A stretch of DNA of 34,401 nucleotides from Nostoc sp. WHI (GCF_015714725.1 NZ_WBKM01000214.1:1-34401), one strand, 5' to 3'; counted from the first letter of the stretch, positions 1-7,841 are shown. Numbers and translations are program-made. The notes: generated from the letters alone by a model not told the origin.

Positions 1-39
1 GGGAGTGGGGAGTAGGGAGTAGGGAGTGGGGAGTAGGGG
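1..39. repeat. Heptanucleotide tandem repeat (GGGAGTA/G)
   Basis: Five consecutive 7-bp units alternating GGGAGTG and GGGAGTA, then GGGG. This is the short tandemly repeated repetitive (STRR) type of sequence common between genes of heterocystous cyanobacteria. It lies just beyond the 3' end of the TetR-type gene and is cut by the window edge, so its full length is unknown. Confidence 0.8.
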
Positions 40-61
40 AAAAATAACCCATGTCCAATGC

Positions 62-676
62 TTACTCTTTGGCTAAGACTCCATTCAGGAAGATATCAGC
101 CAGTCCTTCTGCCATTTGCTGCATTTGTTGGGGAGAAGCGTCTGGCTCTATGATGGTGTTGTTGGAAAAACCTGCGATCGCAAACATTCCGAGGAAAACT
201 TTAGCAACTAGCTTGGCATCCATTTGGCGATAGATGCCTTTATCCATCGCGCTTTGAAAGAACGCTTCGCCCACATCAGTCATTTTGGTAATCACTTCTA
301 ATTGGATGCGATCGCGCAGATCGGGGTGAAATTGCACCTCCATAAAGCAAACGCGCATCACATCGGCATTTTTTTGAAAATTCCACATCCGACGGCGCAT
401 CACCTGCGCTACAGCTTTATAGCTTCCCATTTCACTCAGTTCTGTAAGCAAATCTGTCAGAATCTCTACCCATCCACTTGTAGCTACTTCTACCAAAATC
501 GCCTTTTTATTGGGAAAATAACGAAAGAGAGTGCCTTCAGCTACACCTGCTGCCTGTGCTAACTCACGGGTAGTAGTGCCGTCAAATCCCTTAGAGGCAA
601 ACAATCGTTGTGCTGCTTCTAAAATCCGGGTGCGTGTCTGAGCCTCTGAGGGAGGAGAAGAATTAAAAACTCGCAT
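62..676 (-). CDS. TetR/AcrR-family transcriptional regulator
   Basis: Predicted 204-residue DNA-binding repressor of usual TetR length. Residues ~13-60 form the N-terminal helix-turn-helix domain: TRTRILEAAQRLFASKGFDG, then a recognition segment around AGVAEGTLFRYFPNKK, which is the family signature. The C-terminal two thirds are helical and should hold the ligand/dimerisation domain; its ligand cannot be read. The gene is divergent from the M16 peptidase pair across about 150 bp, an arrangement in which TetR proteins often control both themselves and the neighbour. No convincing palindromic operator was seen between them. The ATG at 676 is the natural start because the arginine-rich lead-in to the HTH follows directly. 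Family certain, target inferred. Confidence 0.9.
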   Translation of the reverse strand: MRVFNSSPPSEAQTRTRILEAAQRLFASKGFDGTTTRELAQAAGVAEGTLFRYFPNKKAILVEVATSGWVEILTDLLTELSEMGSYKAVAQVMRRRMWNFQKNADVMRVCFMEVQFHPDLRDRIQLEVITKMTDVGEAFFQSAMDKGIYRQMDAKLVAKVFLGMFAIAGFSNNTIIEPDASPQQMQQMAEGLADIFLNGVLAKE

Positions 677-827
677 AACAGTTATGGTGAGATATTTGGA
701 ACAGGATTTGTAGGATTATTGTCTAACGTCAAGTACAAAGCGCCATTGAAAGCTTAATACAAAATTAACGCTCTTTTGCTAAGTACCTTGTTTTTTAAGT
801 AGTGTAACCTTACTTTGATTTTTGCTT

Positions 828-2456
828 ATGAACCAACTCAATTGCTTGCAACCAATATTGGATTTATCAAAGAAAGTATCCCTTACACTACGTTGGCTGT
901 TGATTACGTTGTCAGTTCTGATCATATTCTGGTGGGGACTGTTGCCAGAAATGGCTCTGGCTCAAACTCAGAGGGTGCTGCAACCGATAAAAACTCAAAC
1001 TACACCAAATCAAAATCAAAGCTCAATCCAACCTTATTTGGATCGAGTGATTAAGCAGTTAACAGAGTTTCGTCTCGACAATGGTTTGAAATTCATTGTC
1101 TTAGAACGGCATCAAGCACCTGTGGTTTCCTTTCTTACTTATGCAAATGTCGGTGGCGTGGATGAGCCAGATGGCAAAACTGGTGTTGCTCACTTTCTAG
1201 AACATTTGGCGTTCAAAGGTACAACGCGCATTGGTACAGAAGATTACAAAGCCGAAAAACCACTACTTGAAAAATTAGAGCAGTTGGATGCTCTAATTAA
1301 AACAGCGAAAGCCAATGGCAAGAAAGATGAAGTTGCGCGATTACAAGCTGAGTTTGAGGAAGTGGAATCGCAAGCAGCTAAGTTAGTCAAGCAAAACGAA
1401 CTAGGGCAAATTGTCGAACAAGCGGGAGGTGTGGGTTTAAATGCCAACACTTCAACCGAAGCCACTCGTTATCTGTACAGCTTTCCTGCTAATAAGCTGG
1501 AACTTTGGATGTCGCTAGAGTCGGAGCGATTTCTCGATCCTGTAATTCGTCGTGAGTTTTATAAAGAAAAAGATGTAATTTTAGAAGAGCGACGAATGCG
1601 GGTAGATAATTCACCCATTGGAACGATGGTAGAGAAATTTATTGATACTGCGTACAAAGTCCATCCCTACAGGCGTCCGATAATTGGTTATGACAAAGAT
1701 ATCCGCAATTTGACGCCAGAAGATGTGCAAAAGTTTTTTGATACTCACTACGTACCAAGTAACATAGCGATCGCGATCGTCGGAGATGTTAATCCGGTTG
1801 AGGTGAAAAAACTGGCACAAACTTATTTTGGACGTTATCAAGCTAAAACTAAAGCTGTTGAGCAAATCCCGGTGGAACCGCTACAACAACAAACACGGGA
1901 AGTTACTTTACAACTACCTTCTCAACCCTGGTATTTGGAAGGTTATCATCGTCCAGCCATGACTCATCCAGATAATGCAGCTTATCAAATCATTGGCAGT
2001 TTATTAAGTGATGGGCGCACGTCTCGGCTGTATAAATCTTTGGTAGAAAAGCAGCGTTTGGCGCTAAATGCTCAAGGTTACAGTGGATTTCCTGGAGATA
2101 AGTATCCAAACCTGATATTTTTCTATGCTCTCACGGCTCCTGGTCATACAGTTGATGAGTTGGCAGTAGCTTTGCGCCAAGAAATTGACAAATTAAAAAC
2201 TGAGCCTGTAACGGCAACTGAGTTGCAACGAGTCAAAACTCAAGCACGGGCGAGTTTGTTACGCATCCTCGCTTCTAATATGGGGATGGCTGAACAATTG
2301 TTGGAATATGAGGTAAAAACTGGTTCTTGGCGGAATTTGTTTAAGCAATTGGATGATATTGCGGCGGTGACGACTGTTGATATTCAACGGGTGGCAAAGA
2401 AGACGTTTACGCCGGAAAATCGCACGATTGGTAAGCTGTTATCGAAAGAAGCTTAG
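828..2456 (+). CDS. M16 family zinc metallopeptidase, catalytic subunit
   Basis: Secreted or membrane-anchored pitrilysin/processing-peptidase type protease of about 542 residues. After a hydrophobic export segment (~residues 22-46, ending MALAQ) comes the inverted zinc motif HFLEH (H122, E125, H126). The third zinc ligand is probably E231 in the SLESER segment, about 105 residues later rather than the usual ~77. The difference is a charged, coiled-coil-like insertion (~residues 142-190) rich in Glu, Lys and Gln. A second M16 domain follows, containing DGRTSRLYKSLVEKQ. The reading frame opens at a TTG (822), but the ATG at 828 is preferred; no clear Shine-Dalgarno sequence precedes either. 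It is followed by a second M16 gene without the zinc motif, so the two probably form an active/inactive heterodimer like other bacterial M16B pairs. Confidence 0.92.
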   Translation: MNQLNCLQPILDLSKKVSLTLRWLLITLSVLIIFWWGLLPEMALAQTQRVLQPIKTQTTPNQNQSSIQPYLDRVIKQLTEFRLDNGLKFIVLERHQAPVVSFLTYANVGGVDEPDGKTGVAHFLEHLAFKGTTRIGTEDYKAEKPLLEKLEQLDALIKTAKANGKKDEVARLQAEFEEVESQAAKLVKQNELGQIVEQAGGVGLNANTSTEATRYLYSFPANKLELWMSLESERFLDPVIRREFYKEKDVILEERRMRVDNSPIGTMVEKFIDTAYKVHPYRRPIIGYDKDIRNLTPEDVQKFFDTHYVPSNIAIAIVGDVNPVEVKKLAQTYFGRYQAKTKAVEQIPVEPLQQQTREVTLQLPSQPWYLEGYHRPAMTHPDNAAYQIIGSLLSDGRTSRLYKSLVEKQRLALNAQGYSGFPGDKYPNLIFFYALTAPGHTVDELAVALRQEIDKLKTEPVTATELQRVKTQARASLLRILASNMGMAEQLLEYEVKTGSWRNLFKQLDDIAAVTTVDIQRVAKKTFTPENRTIGKLLSKEA

Positions 2457-2493
2457 GGACTTCCCAATAAAAAATACTCAACGACTTATTTAT

Positions 2494-2754
2494 TGTGGGG
2501 TGGGCGTCCCGCCATTGGTGTTAACTTAAGCTAAAATCCCTTTCAAACCTCGTTTCTAGCCTCTGGCTGGAAATGCACATCATTGCGGCTCTGCCGCAAG
2601 TCTTGAGGCGGAGCCTCTCGGAATACATTCCCAGTCGGAGACTGGGAACGAGGCAATCTCTCAAAGCTCTGTCTAAACTGATTTTTAAGTTAAGTTGACA
2701 CCAATGGCATCTCGCCTACCCGTAATCAAATGCGGGTAAGGTGCCCACCCCACA
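2494..2754. mobile_element. MITE-like inverted-repeat element between the M16 genes
   Basis: The outer ends are a perfect 12-bp inverted repeat (TGTGGGGTGGGC at 2494-2505, complement at 2743-2754). The flanking bases TTATTTA partly extend it. A second, inner inverted repeat of 19 bp with one mismatch lies at 2511-2529 and 2690-2708 (GCCATTGGTGT...). A separate hairpin-rich repeat (2548-2653) fills the centre. There is no coding capacity and no certain target-site duplication. It looks like a non-autonomous, foldback-type element or a nest of two repeats; mobility is inferred from structure only. Confidence 0.6.
2548..2653. repeat. Multi-hairpin interspersed repeat (CCTCGTT...AACGAGG)
   Basis: The ends are complementary (CCTCGTT / AACGAGG). 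Inside are four successive small hairpins: AGCC-TCT-GGCT (2558-2568), TTGCGGC-TCT-GCCGCAA (2583-2599), GAGGC-GGA-GCCTC (2605-2617) and TTCCCAGTC-GGA-GACTGGGAA (2628-2648). The triloops are TCT in the first two and GGA in the last two. A diverged relative of the left half sits at about 16370-16435, sharing CTCGTTTC, CTGGAAATGC and ATTGCGGCTCT. Confidence 0.75.
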
Positions 2755-2788
2755 GATTAAATAATTTATTTGTTGGAAATCCTTTCAG

Positions 2789-2820
2789 AGAAACGAACCG
2801 CAAAAGGCGCAAAGGAAGAG
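2789..2820 (+). repeat. CGCAAAGG-type short repeat supplying the ribosome binding site
   Basis: An imperfect run of GCAAAAGGCGCAAAGGAAGAG-like units ends directly in GGAAGAG, which lies a proper 4-8 bases ahead of the ATG at 2825. It resembles the purine-rich CGCAGAGG repeats frequent in cyanobacterial intergenic DNA; the reverse complement of such a repeat is at 10651-10674. The Shine-Dalgarno sequence of the second M16 gene therefore appears to come from the repeat. Confidence 0.5.
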
Positions 2821-2824
2821 AAAT

Positions 2825-4333
2825 ATGCAGAGGTATGAGATGAAGGGTAAACAATTCAAAATCAAAAATGGGAAGGGGCTTATTTATGTTTTGGTTGCTG
2901 TTTTTGTGTGTTTACTTTTAACTTGTAACTTTTCTCTGGCGGCGACGGCTGAAGCGAAGCATTACAATGAGTTGCAACTTGCACCGCTACCTGAGATTAA
3001 GTTACCCAAGTATGAGCGGTTTGTTCTCCAAAACGGCTTGGTTATCTATTTAATGGAGGATCACGAGTTACCCTTGGTGAAGGGTACAGCCTTAGTACGA
3101 ACTGGGAGTCGTTTGGAGCCACAACAGAAAGTCGGGTTGGCTGGTTTTACAGGTGCGGTGATGCGGACTGGGGGAACTAAGAATCATTCGCCTGATGAAC
3201 TCAATGAGATATTGGAACAACGAGCAGCTGAGGTTGAAACTAATATTGGTGAAGCTTCTGGTACTGCTAGCTTTGACGCACTCAGTGAAGATTTAGAAAC
3301 TGTGTTTGAGCTATTTACCCAGGTGCTGCGATCGCCAGTATTCGCTCAAGAAAAGCTAGACTTAGCTAAGACTCAGGTTAGAGGTGGTATTGCTCGTCGC
3401 AACGACGATCCAGATGATATTGCTAGTCGAGAATTTGAGAAATTGATCTATGGGAAAGATAGCCCTTATGCTCGCACGACAGAGTATGCAACGGTGGATC
3501 AAGTTTCCCGTGAGGATTTGCTCAAGTTCTATCAGCAATATTTTCACCCCAATAATATGATTTTAGGGATTGTGGGAGATTTTAATCCCAAGAAAATGCG
3601 ATTGCTCATTGAAGCTAAGTTTGGCGACTGGAAGCTCAACCCCAAAATTGCGAAACCCCAATTACCAGAAGTTTCGCCAGCTAATGCAGGTGGAGTCTTT
3701 TTTGTGAATCAACCACAACTGACGCAAAGTAGTGTGCTTATCGGGCATTTGGGCGGAAGGTTCGACAATCCAGACTATCCAGCGCTGAATGTATTGAATG
3801 AAGTCTTAAATGGATTTGGCGGACGCTTATTTAATGAATTGCGATCGCGTCAAGGTTTAGCTTATTCTGTATATGGCTACTGGAGTCCCCGCTACGATTA
3901 TCCGGGAATGTTTATTGCTGGTGGACAAACGCGATCGGATGCTACAGTACAGTTTGTCAAAGCCTTACAAGCCGAAATCAAGCGTATCCAAGCTCAAAGA
4001 GTGACAGCAAAAGAATTGACTTTCGCCAAAGACTCTACACTCAACTCTTTTGTGTTCAACTTTCAAACCCCCAGACAAACCTTATCACGGTTGATGCAAT
4101 ACGAATATTACGGCTATCCTGCTGATTTCCTCTTTCGTTATCAAAAAGCCGTCGCCGCCACCACCGCCGTTGATGTGCAACGAGTAGCACAAGAATACCT
4201 CAAGCCAGAAAATATCGTAACTCTAGTGGTAGGAAATCAAACCGCCATTCAACCGCCCCTGACGCAGCTAGCTGCAAAGGTAACGCCGATAGATGTGACG
4301 ATTCCCAATTCGCAACCAAAAGCAAAGAATTAG
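2825..4333 (+). CDS. M16 family peptidase homologue without zinc motif (partner subunit)
   Basis: A 502-residue exported protein. A signal or anchor segment (~residues 18-40, ending NFSLAA) precedes two M16 domains. Where an active M16 protein has HxxEH, this one reads AGFTGAVM (~residues 106-113), so it cannot bind the catalytic zinc in the usual way. The C-terminal domain keeps the conserved RLFNELRSRQGLAYSVYG segment with its Arg/Tyr pair, which in M16 partner subunits contacts the substrate. This split of HxxEH on one chain and Arg/Tyr on the other is the known pattern of heterodimeric M16B peptidases. The ATG at 2825 has GGAAGAG just upstream; an in-frame ATG at 2840 is a weaker alternative. 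The gene should be co-transcribed with the catalytic subunit unless the intervening repeats terminate transcription. Confidence 0.92.
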   Translation: MQRYEMKGKQFKIKNGKGLIYVLVAVFVCLLLTCNFSLAATAEAKHYNELQLAPLPEIKLPKYERFVLQNGLVIYLMEDHELPLVKGTALVRTGSRLEPQQKVGLAGFTGAVMRTGGTKNHSPDELNEILEQRAAEVETNIGEASGTASFDALSEDLETVFELFTQVLRSPVFAQEKLDLAKTQVRGGIARRNDDPDDIASREFEKLIYGKDSPYARTTEYATVDQVSREDLLKFYQQYFHPNNMILGIVGDFNPKKMRLLIEAKFGDWKLNPKIAKPQLPEVSPANAGGVFFVNQPQLTQSSVLIGHLGGRFDNPDYPALNVLNEVLNGFGGRLFNELRSRQGLAYSVYGYWSPRYDYPGMFIAGGQTRSDATVQFVKALQAEIKRIQAQRVTAKELTFAKDSTLNSFVFNFQTPRQTLSRLMQYEYYGYPADFLFRYQKAVAATTAVDVQRVAQEYLKPENIVTLVVGNQTAIQPPLTQLAAKVTPIDVTIPNSQPKAKN

Positions 4334-4544
4334 TGGTAAGCTAATCGCCACTCATTTTTCCCGAATGATTCGCTTGTAGTAAGCGGCTCCAGCACTGCTT
4401 TTATGCAAGTTAGCGTCAATAATTAAAGGTTTTTAGTGAGGGTTTCATCTCTCACTACAAAACACTACGCAAACAAAATAGGGCTTCATCTGTCACTACA
4501 ATTCAATACAATACGGTTGGGTTAAGATCCCCCCGCCTGCGGCG
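4334..4544. other. Intergenic region with a small hairpin and a direct repeat
   Basis: No gene. TAGTGAG (4434-4440) can pair with the CTCACTA that follows ten bases later, a possible weak 3' hairpin for the M16 transcript but without a good T-run. The 21-bp sequence GGGTTTCATCTCTCACTACA (4440 on) is repeated with two changes at 4481-4501, 41 bp further on. The segment from about 4526 to 4560 resembles the C-rich CCCCCCTTAAAAAGG repeats scattered in Nostoc-type genomes. Confidence 0.5.
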
Positions 4545-4987
4545 ACCCCCTTAAAAAGGCTACCGTGTACACACAAGTTGAATTTCTTCTTAAATACCCA
4601 AAGATTACCTACTTAATTGCAGTGATGGTTAGGGTGGGGTAAAACTAAAGCTAAAACCTTAGTAAATAAGGTTTCAGGTGAGGTTTTGAGAATTTATGCA
4701 ATAAATATATTGAATTCGGGTGGTCGTTTATTGAATTCGGGCGGTCGTTTATTGAATTCGGGTGGTCGTTTATTGAATTCGGGCGGTCGTTTATTGAATT
4801 CGGGCGGTCGTTTATTGAATTCGGGCGGTCGTTTATTGAATTCGGGCGGTCGTTTATTGAATTCGGGCGGTCGTTTATTGAATTCGGGCGGTCGTTCATT
4901 GAATTCAAGCAGTGGTTAAGGTGGGGTAAAACCCAGATTCTTGAACAACTTCAGACTTGTGTGTACACCGGAGCTTAAAAAGGGGGT
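4545..4987. mobile_element. 443-bp inverted-repeat element carrying a 21-bp tandem array
   Basis: The ends are imperfect inverted repeats. The left reads ACCCCCTTAAAAAGG... then GTGTACACACAAGT (4565-4578). The right reads ACTTGTGTGTACAC (4955-4968), then a stretch ending AAAAAGGGGGT (4987). The 14-bp GTGTACACACAAGT part is a perfect inverted match. Just inside, GGTGGGGTAAAAC occurs as a direct repeat on both sides of the tandem array (about 4634 and 4920). No plausible protein is encoded. It resembles a MITE or a repeat nest; mobility is inferred. Confidence 0.5.
4710..4919. repeat. 21-bp tandem repeat array, nine copies plus a degenerate tenth
   Basis: The unit is TTGAATTCGGGCGGTCGTTT plus A. 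Nine copies start every 21 bases from 4710. Copies 1 and 3 have T instead of C in GGGCGG, copy 9 ends TTCA, and the tenth (4899-4919) is degraded (GAATTCAAGCAGTGG). Each unit contains an EcoRI site. Because 21 is a multiple of three, long open frames arise on both strands (LNSGGRL forward, NDRPNSI reverse). They are judged artefacts because upstream context and codon character do not support a gene. Confidence 0.95.
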
Positions 4988-5020
4988 AAACAAATTTTAA
5001 AATTTTTATATTACTGAATG

Positions 5021-5491
5021 TTACCTACCAGTTGAAGTCGGTGTTTTTTGGAACGAAGCAATTAACAGGCAAACAATACCGATACTAATAAATGAATCTG
5101 CTACATTAAATACAGCAAAGTTAATCAGGCGAAAATCAAGAAAATCAACAACATAGCCTAAAGCAAAGCGATCAATACCATTACCCATAGCTCCACCTAA
5201 AATCAAACCATAGCCTAGCTGATCCCACAGATTTAACGCTGGACTAAACAACGCCAACGCTATCAATACTAAACTCACTCCTAAAGATAGCCAACGCAAC
5301 CACTCTACTTTTCCACTTAACAAGCTAAAAGCAGCACCAGTGTTAGTGACATAGGTGAGGTGAAATATTCCAGGTAAGAGTGGTAGTGTTTGCCCCAAGC
5401 TGAAGGTTTGCACCACCCAGTATTTTGTTATTTGGTCTAAGAAAAAAGTTATGAGGGCAGCAATCCAGAAAAGGCGATTTTTTAAATGCAT
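5021..5491 (-). CDS. lspA: Lipoprotein signal peptidase (signal peptidase II)
   Basis: A 156-residue inner-membrane aspartyl protease that cuts signal peptides from prolipoproteins after lipidation of the +1 cysteine. Four hydrophobic segments are visible (~8-28, 62-84, 92-105 and 128-148). The conserved blocks are present: TNTGAAFS (~49-56), GNGIDR (~103-108), VVDFLDF with catalytic Asp116, and FNVADS with catalytic Asp132. Length and motif spacing are normal for the family. It lies 74 bases downstream of bioY on the same strand, separated by a heptad repeat array, so co-transcription is possible. PstS in this window carries a lipobox and would be one of its substrates. ATG at 5491. Confidence 0.96.
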   Translation of the reverse strand: MHLKNRLFWIAALITFFLDQITKYWVVQTFSLGQTLPLLPGIFHLTYVTNTGAAFSLLSGKVEWLRWLSLGVSLVLIALALFSPALNLWDQLGYGLILGGAMGNGIDRFALGYVVDFLDFRLINFAVFNVADSFISIGIVCLLIASFQKTPTSTGR

Positions 5492-5498
5492 GGCGAAT

Positions 5499-5561
5499 TA
5501 GTCATTGGTCATTGGGCATTAGGCATTAGTTATTAGTCATTGGACAAATGACAAATGACAA
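5499..5561. repeat. Heptanucleotide repeat array (TAGTCAT/TGGTCAT type)
   Basis: Nine 7-bp units in register: TAGTCAT, TGGTCAT, TGGGCAT, TAGGCAT, TAGTTAT, TAGTCAT, TGGACAA, ATGACAA, ATGACAA. The last units are roughly the inverse complement of the first, so the tract can fold. This STRR-type tract fills almost the whole gap between bioY and lspA. Confidence 0.85.
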
Positions 5562-5565
5562 TGAA

Positions 5566-6153
5566 CTAATAAAACATTAAGTGACGCAATATATATGCTA
5601 TTACAGTTACGGCACAGACTACAGTTAGTTGCCCTGGTAGTGCAAACCAGGAGTACCTAAGGATGGCTTGCATCAAGGATAGATTTTCTGTGCCTTTCCA
5701 CTGAAAAAGATAACTAATAATCAAATAAGTAATACCGCATAAGTGGAGAGTTAACAAGCCGCAAACGCAACTAAATGCAAGGGTTTCTAGTCGAGGTCTA
5801 GCTTTAAAGGCGAACAAGCCACAAATCCAAGCTCCAGGAATAAAGCCTAGCAGATAGCCAAACTGAGAGAGCTTCACATAACCGATACCACCACCATCGG
5901 CAAATACAGGTAATAAGGTTAACCCCATCACTAAATAGGCAATTTGCGAGAGTGCACCAGCATTTTTGCCCCCTAAACAACCCACCAACAGTACTGCGCC
6001 AATTTGAAAAGTGACACCTAAAGAAAAAGTCTGAATTCCTTGCTTACTCCAACTCCAAGGTAAGGTGATGCCATAAGCTTCTAGGAAAGTGCCACCCACT
6101 GTTAGGAGTAAGCCAACCATAGACCATAATAATTGATTGGAAGCAGCAAACAT
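5566..6153 (-). CDS. bioY: BioY-family biotin transporter substrate-binding component
   Basis: A 195-residue integral membrane protein with about six hydrophobic helices. The BioY hallmark is seen around residues 68-105: SQIAYLVMGLTLLPVFADGG, followed by GIGYVKLSQFGYLLGF. BioY is the S-component of ECF-type biotin importers, working with a shared energy-coupling module or, in some bacteria, alone. No EcfA/T genes are next to it here. It is the first gene of a possible bioY-lspA unit. No biotin-repressor operator was recognised upstream. ATG at 6153; the frame shows no obvious earlier start. Confidence 0.9.
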   Translation of the reverse strand: MFAASNQLLWSMVGLLLTVGGTFLEAYGITLPWSWSKQGIQTFSLGVTFQIGAVLLVGCLGGKNAGALSQIAYLVMGLTLLPVFADGGGIGYVKLSQFGYLLGFIPGAWICGLFAFKARPRLETLAFSCVCGLLTLHLCGITYLIISYLFQWKGTENLSLMQAILRYSWFALPGQLTVVCAVTVIAYILRHLMFY

Positions 6154-6544
6154 TTATCAGGCAACCAAGGAAAGGCAAAAGCGAAAACCAACAGCAACCA
6201 GTATAGACATTAATATATGAACTCTCCCACATTGGCTTTGCCTGTACTGCTTCCGGTAGGGAAGTACCATGTAGCTTGCTTAAGAGTAGGAGTACGCAGA
6301 AATTAAAAAATATTTAAAGCGTACCAAAATTATTTGTATTTTACTTTATTCAGTGCTAAATCTTAGTATAATTTAAACCACATCTTAAATTATTACGTAT
6401 TTGAACCTGTGCCTTTACTAACTTTAACTTTGTAAATCATAAGTATGCGTTAGCATTTACTTAACCATTTGTTAACTTTTTTTCTGACTCTTCAGTGCTA
6501 ATGTTCATACTGTTAATCCATAGCATAATTTATAAAAATCCTTT
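6154..6544. other. Divergent intergenic region between bioY and pstS
   Basis: No gene is supported. The bioY-proximal part holds a weak hairpin around GCTTCCGGTAGGGAAG (6249-6264). The pstS-proximal part is A+T-rich. A TATAAT hexamer occurs at 6367-6372 without a good -35 partner, and a triple Pho box lies at 6449-6478. GCTAAT (6497-6502), 18 bases after the Pho box, is a reasonable -10 element for an SphR/PhoB-activated promoter, with pstS starting 43 bases later. Confidence 0.5.
6449..6478 (+). promoter_or_regulatory. Pho box, three tandem 8-bp repeats
   Basis: GTTAGCAT (6449-6456), CTTAACCA (6460-6467) and GTTAACTT (6471-6478) are spaced exactly 11 bp apart by TTA and TTT. This matches the cyanobacterial Pho box, tandem PyTTAAPyPy(T/A) repeats bound by the response regulator SphR/PhoB; the first copy is the least perfect. 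It lies 67 bases before the pstS start, so it should activate pstS and probably the downstream transporter genes when phosphate is scarce. Confidence 0.82.
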
Positions 6545-7618
6545 ATGTTCTCTTCAAAGATGCGGTTGGTTGCTCCCCTAGTTGCTCTGGCAATTGGTAT
6601 TGGCTCTTGCGGCGATAACAATCAAGCTTCTAACAACCCTACCCCAGCGACTGATGGCGGCGCTAACCCAACCACCAATACAGCAGCCGGATCAAATTTA
6701 TCTGGAACAGTTCAGATAGATGGTTCCAGTACTGTCTATCCTATTTCTGAGGCAATGGCGGAAGAGTTTCAAAAGGCGAATACTGGGGTAAAAGTTACTG
6801 TGGCTCAGTCTGGTACAGGTGGAGGCTTTAAGAAGTTCTGTGCAGGTGAAACTGATATTTCTAATGCTTCGCGCCCCATCAAAGCAGAAGAAGTGGAACT
6901 ATGTAAAAAAGGTAATATTGAGTATATTGAATTACCGATCGCTTATGACGGACTTTCAGTGGTAGCTAACCCCAAAAACGACTTTGCACAATGCCTCACA
7001 GTTGCCGAACTAAAAAAAATGTGGGAGCCAGCAGCTCAGACCAAAGTCACCCAATGGAACCAAATTAACCCTAAATTTCCTGCTCAGAAAATAGGTTTGT
7101 ACGGCCCTGGTACTGACTCCGGTACTTACGATTATTTCACTCAAGCAGTTGTGGGTAAGGAAGGAGAAAGCCGGGGAGACTATACTGCTAGTGAAGATGA
7201 CAATACATTGGTACAGGGTGTGAGTTCTGATCCAGGTGGTGTAGCCTTCTTCGGCTATGCCTATTACGAAAACAACAAAGACAAATTAAAGCTTGTAGCC
7301 ATTGATGGTGGTAAGGGCTGTGTTCAGCCTAGTCCACAAACGATCGCTGATGGTACTTACCAGCCCCTGGCTCGCCCAGAGTTTATCTACATCAAAAAAA
7401 CAGCAGCGACGCGTCCTGAAGTTAAGGCTTTTGTTGATTTCAATTATGCTCAGGCAAACCAAAAGCTAGTTACTGAAGTGGGCTACGTGCCTTTACCTAG
7501 TGACATAGTTCCTGAAGTTCAGGCACGTTTCAATAGTGGGAAAGTAGGTTCGGTTTTTGAGGGTAAGGGTTCTCAAATCGGTGTAACTCTGAAAGAACTT
7601 CTCAAGAAAGAAAAGTAA
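6545..7618 (+). CDS. pstS: Phosphate-binding lipoprotein of the Pst ABC transporter
   Basis: A 357-residue periplasmic phosphate-binding protein. The N-terminus has a lipoprotein signal with GIGSC (Cys22 as lipidation site), followed by an Asn/Thr/Pro-rich linker (~25-52). The phosphate-binding domain begins with [16 protein letters not shown] and continues with [20 protein letters not shown], the loops that hold phosphate in PstS. A third loop, [13 protein letters not shown], is also present. Length and order are normal. A Pho box precedes it and pstC follows after 223 bases. That gap is longer than usual for an operon and shows no strong terminator; it may help give PstS a higher level than the membrane subunits. 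Confidence 0.95.
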   Translation: MFSSKMRLVAPLVALAIGIGSCGDNNQASNNPTPATDGGANPTTNTAAGSNLSGTVQIDGSSTVYPISEAMAEEFQKANTGVKVTVAQSGTGGGFKKFCAGETDISNASRPIKAEEVELCKKGNIEYIELPIAYDGLSVVANPKNDFAQCLTVAELKKMWEPAAQTKVTQWNQINPKFPAQKIGLYGPGTDSGTYDYFTQAVVGKEGESRGDYTASEDDNTLVQGVSSDPGGVAFFGYAYYENNKDKLKLVAIDGGKGCVQPSPQTIADGTYQPLARPEFIYIKKTAATRPEVKAFVDFNYAQANQKLVTEVGYVPLPSDIVPEVQARFNSGKVGSVFEGKGSQIGVTLKELLKKEK

Positions 7619-7841
7619 GAGTTATTCCTTAATTACTCTCTTGAAAATGTAACTTTCTCAGAACAATTTGCACTAAGCCCTAGTAGCTGGAGGTAGCTGC
7701 TTGTAAATAAAGTCAGCATAGGTAAATTTAATTTAAGGCTCATAGTCTTTAAAGTAAGTTTTACTTCCAGCTTGAAGGTAGCTTTTACAAACTGTGCACA
7801 GTGCCGATAAAAAGAGTTTGAATTTATGAGGTTGTCCCCAA

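Noticed and set aside
815..1054. 79-codon plus-strand frame at the start of the first M16 gene
   Set aside because: It is out of frame with the M16 gene, whose signal and peptidase motifs are clear, and is a shadow.
4651..4919. Open frames on both strands across the 21-bp array (LNSGGRL and NDRPNSI repeats)
   Set aside because: A repeat unit divisible by three keeps several frames open automatically. Neither frame has a convincing ribosome site or non-repetitive domain.
4710..4919. CRISPR-like periodic array
   Set aside because: The units are directly adjacent with no unique spacers, and no cas gene is present.
6044..6232. 62-codon minus-strand frame overlapping the bioY start
   Set aside because: It is in a different frame from bioY, rich in Cys and Trp, with no domain; bioY fully explains the overlap.
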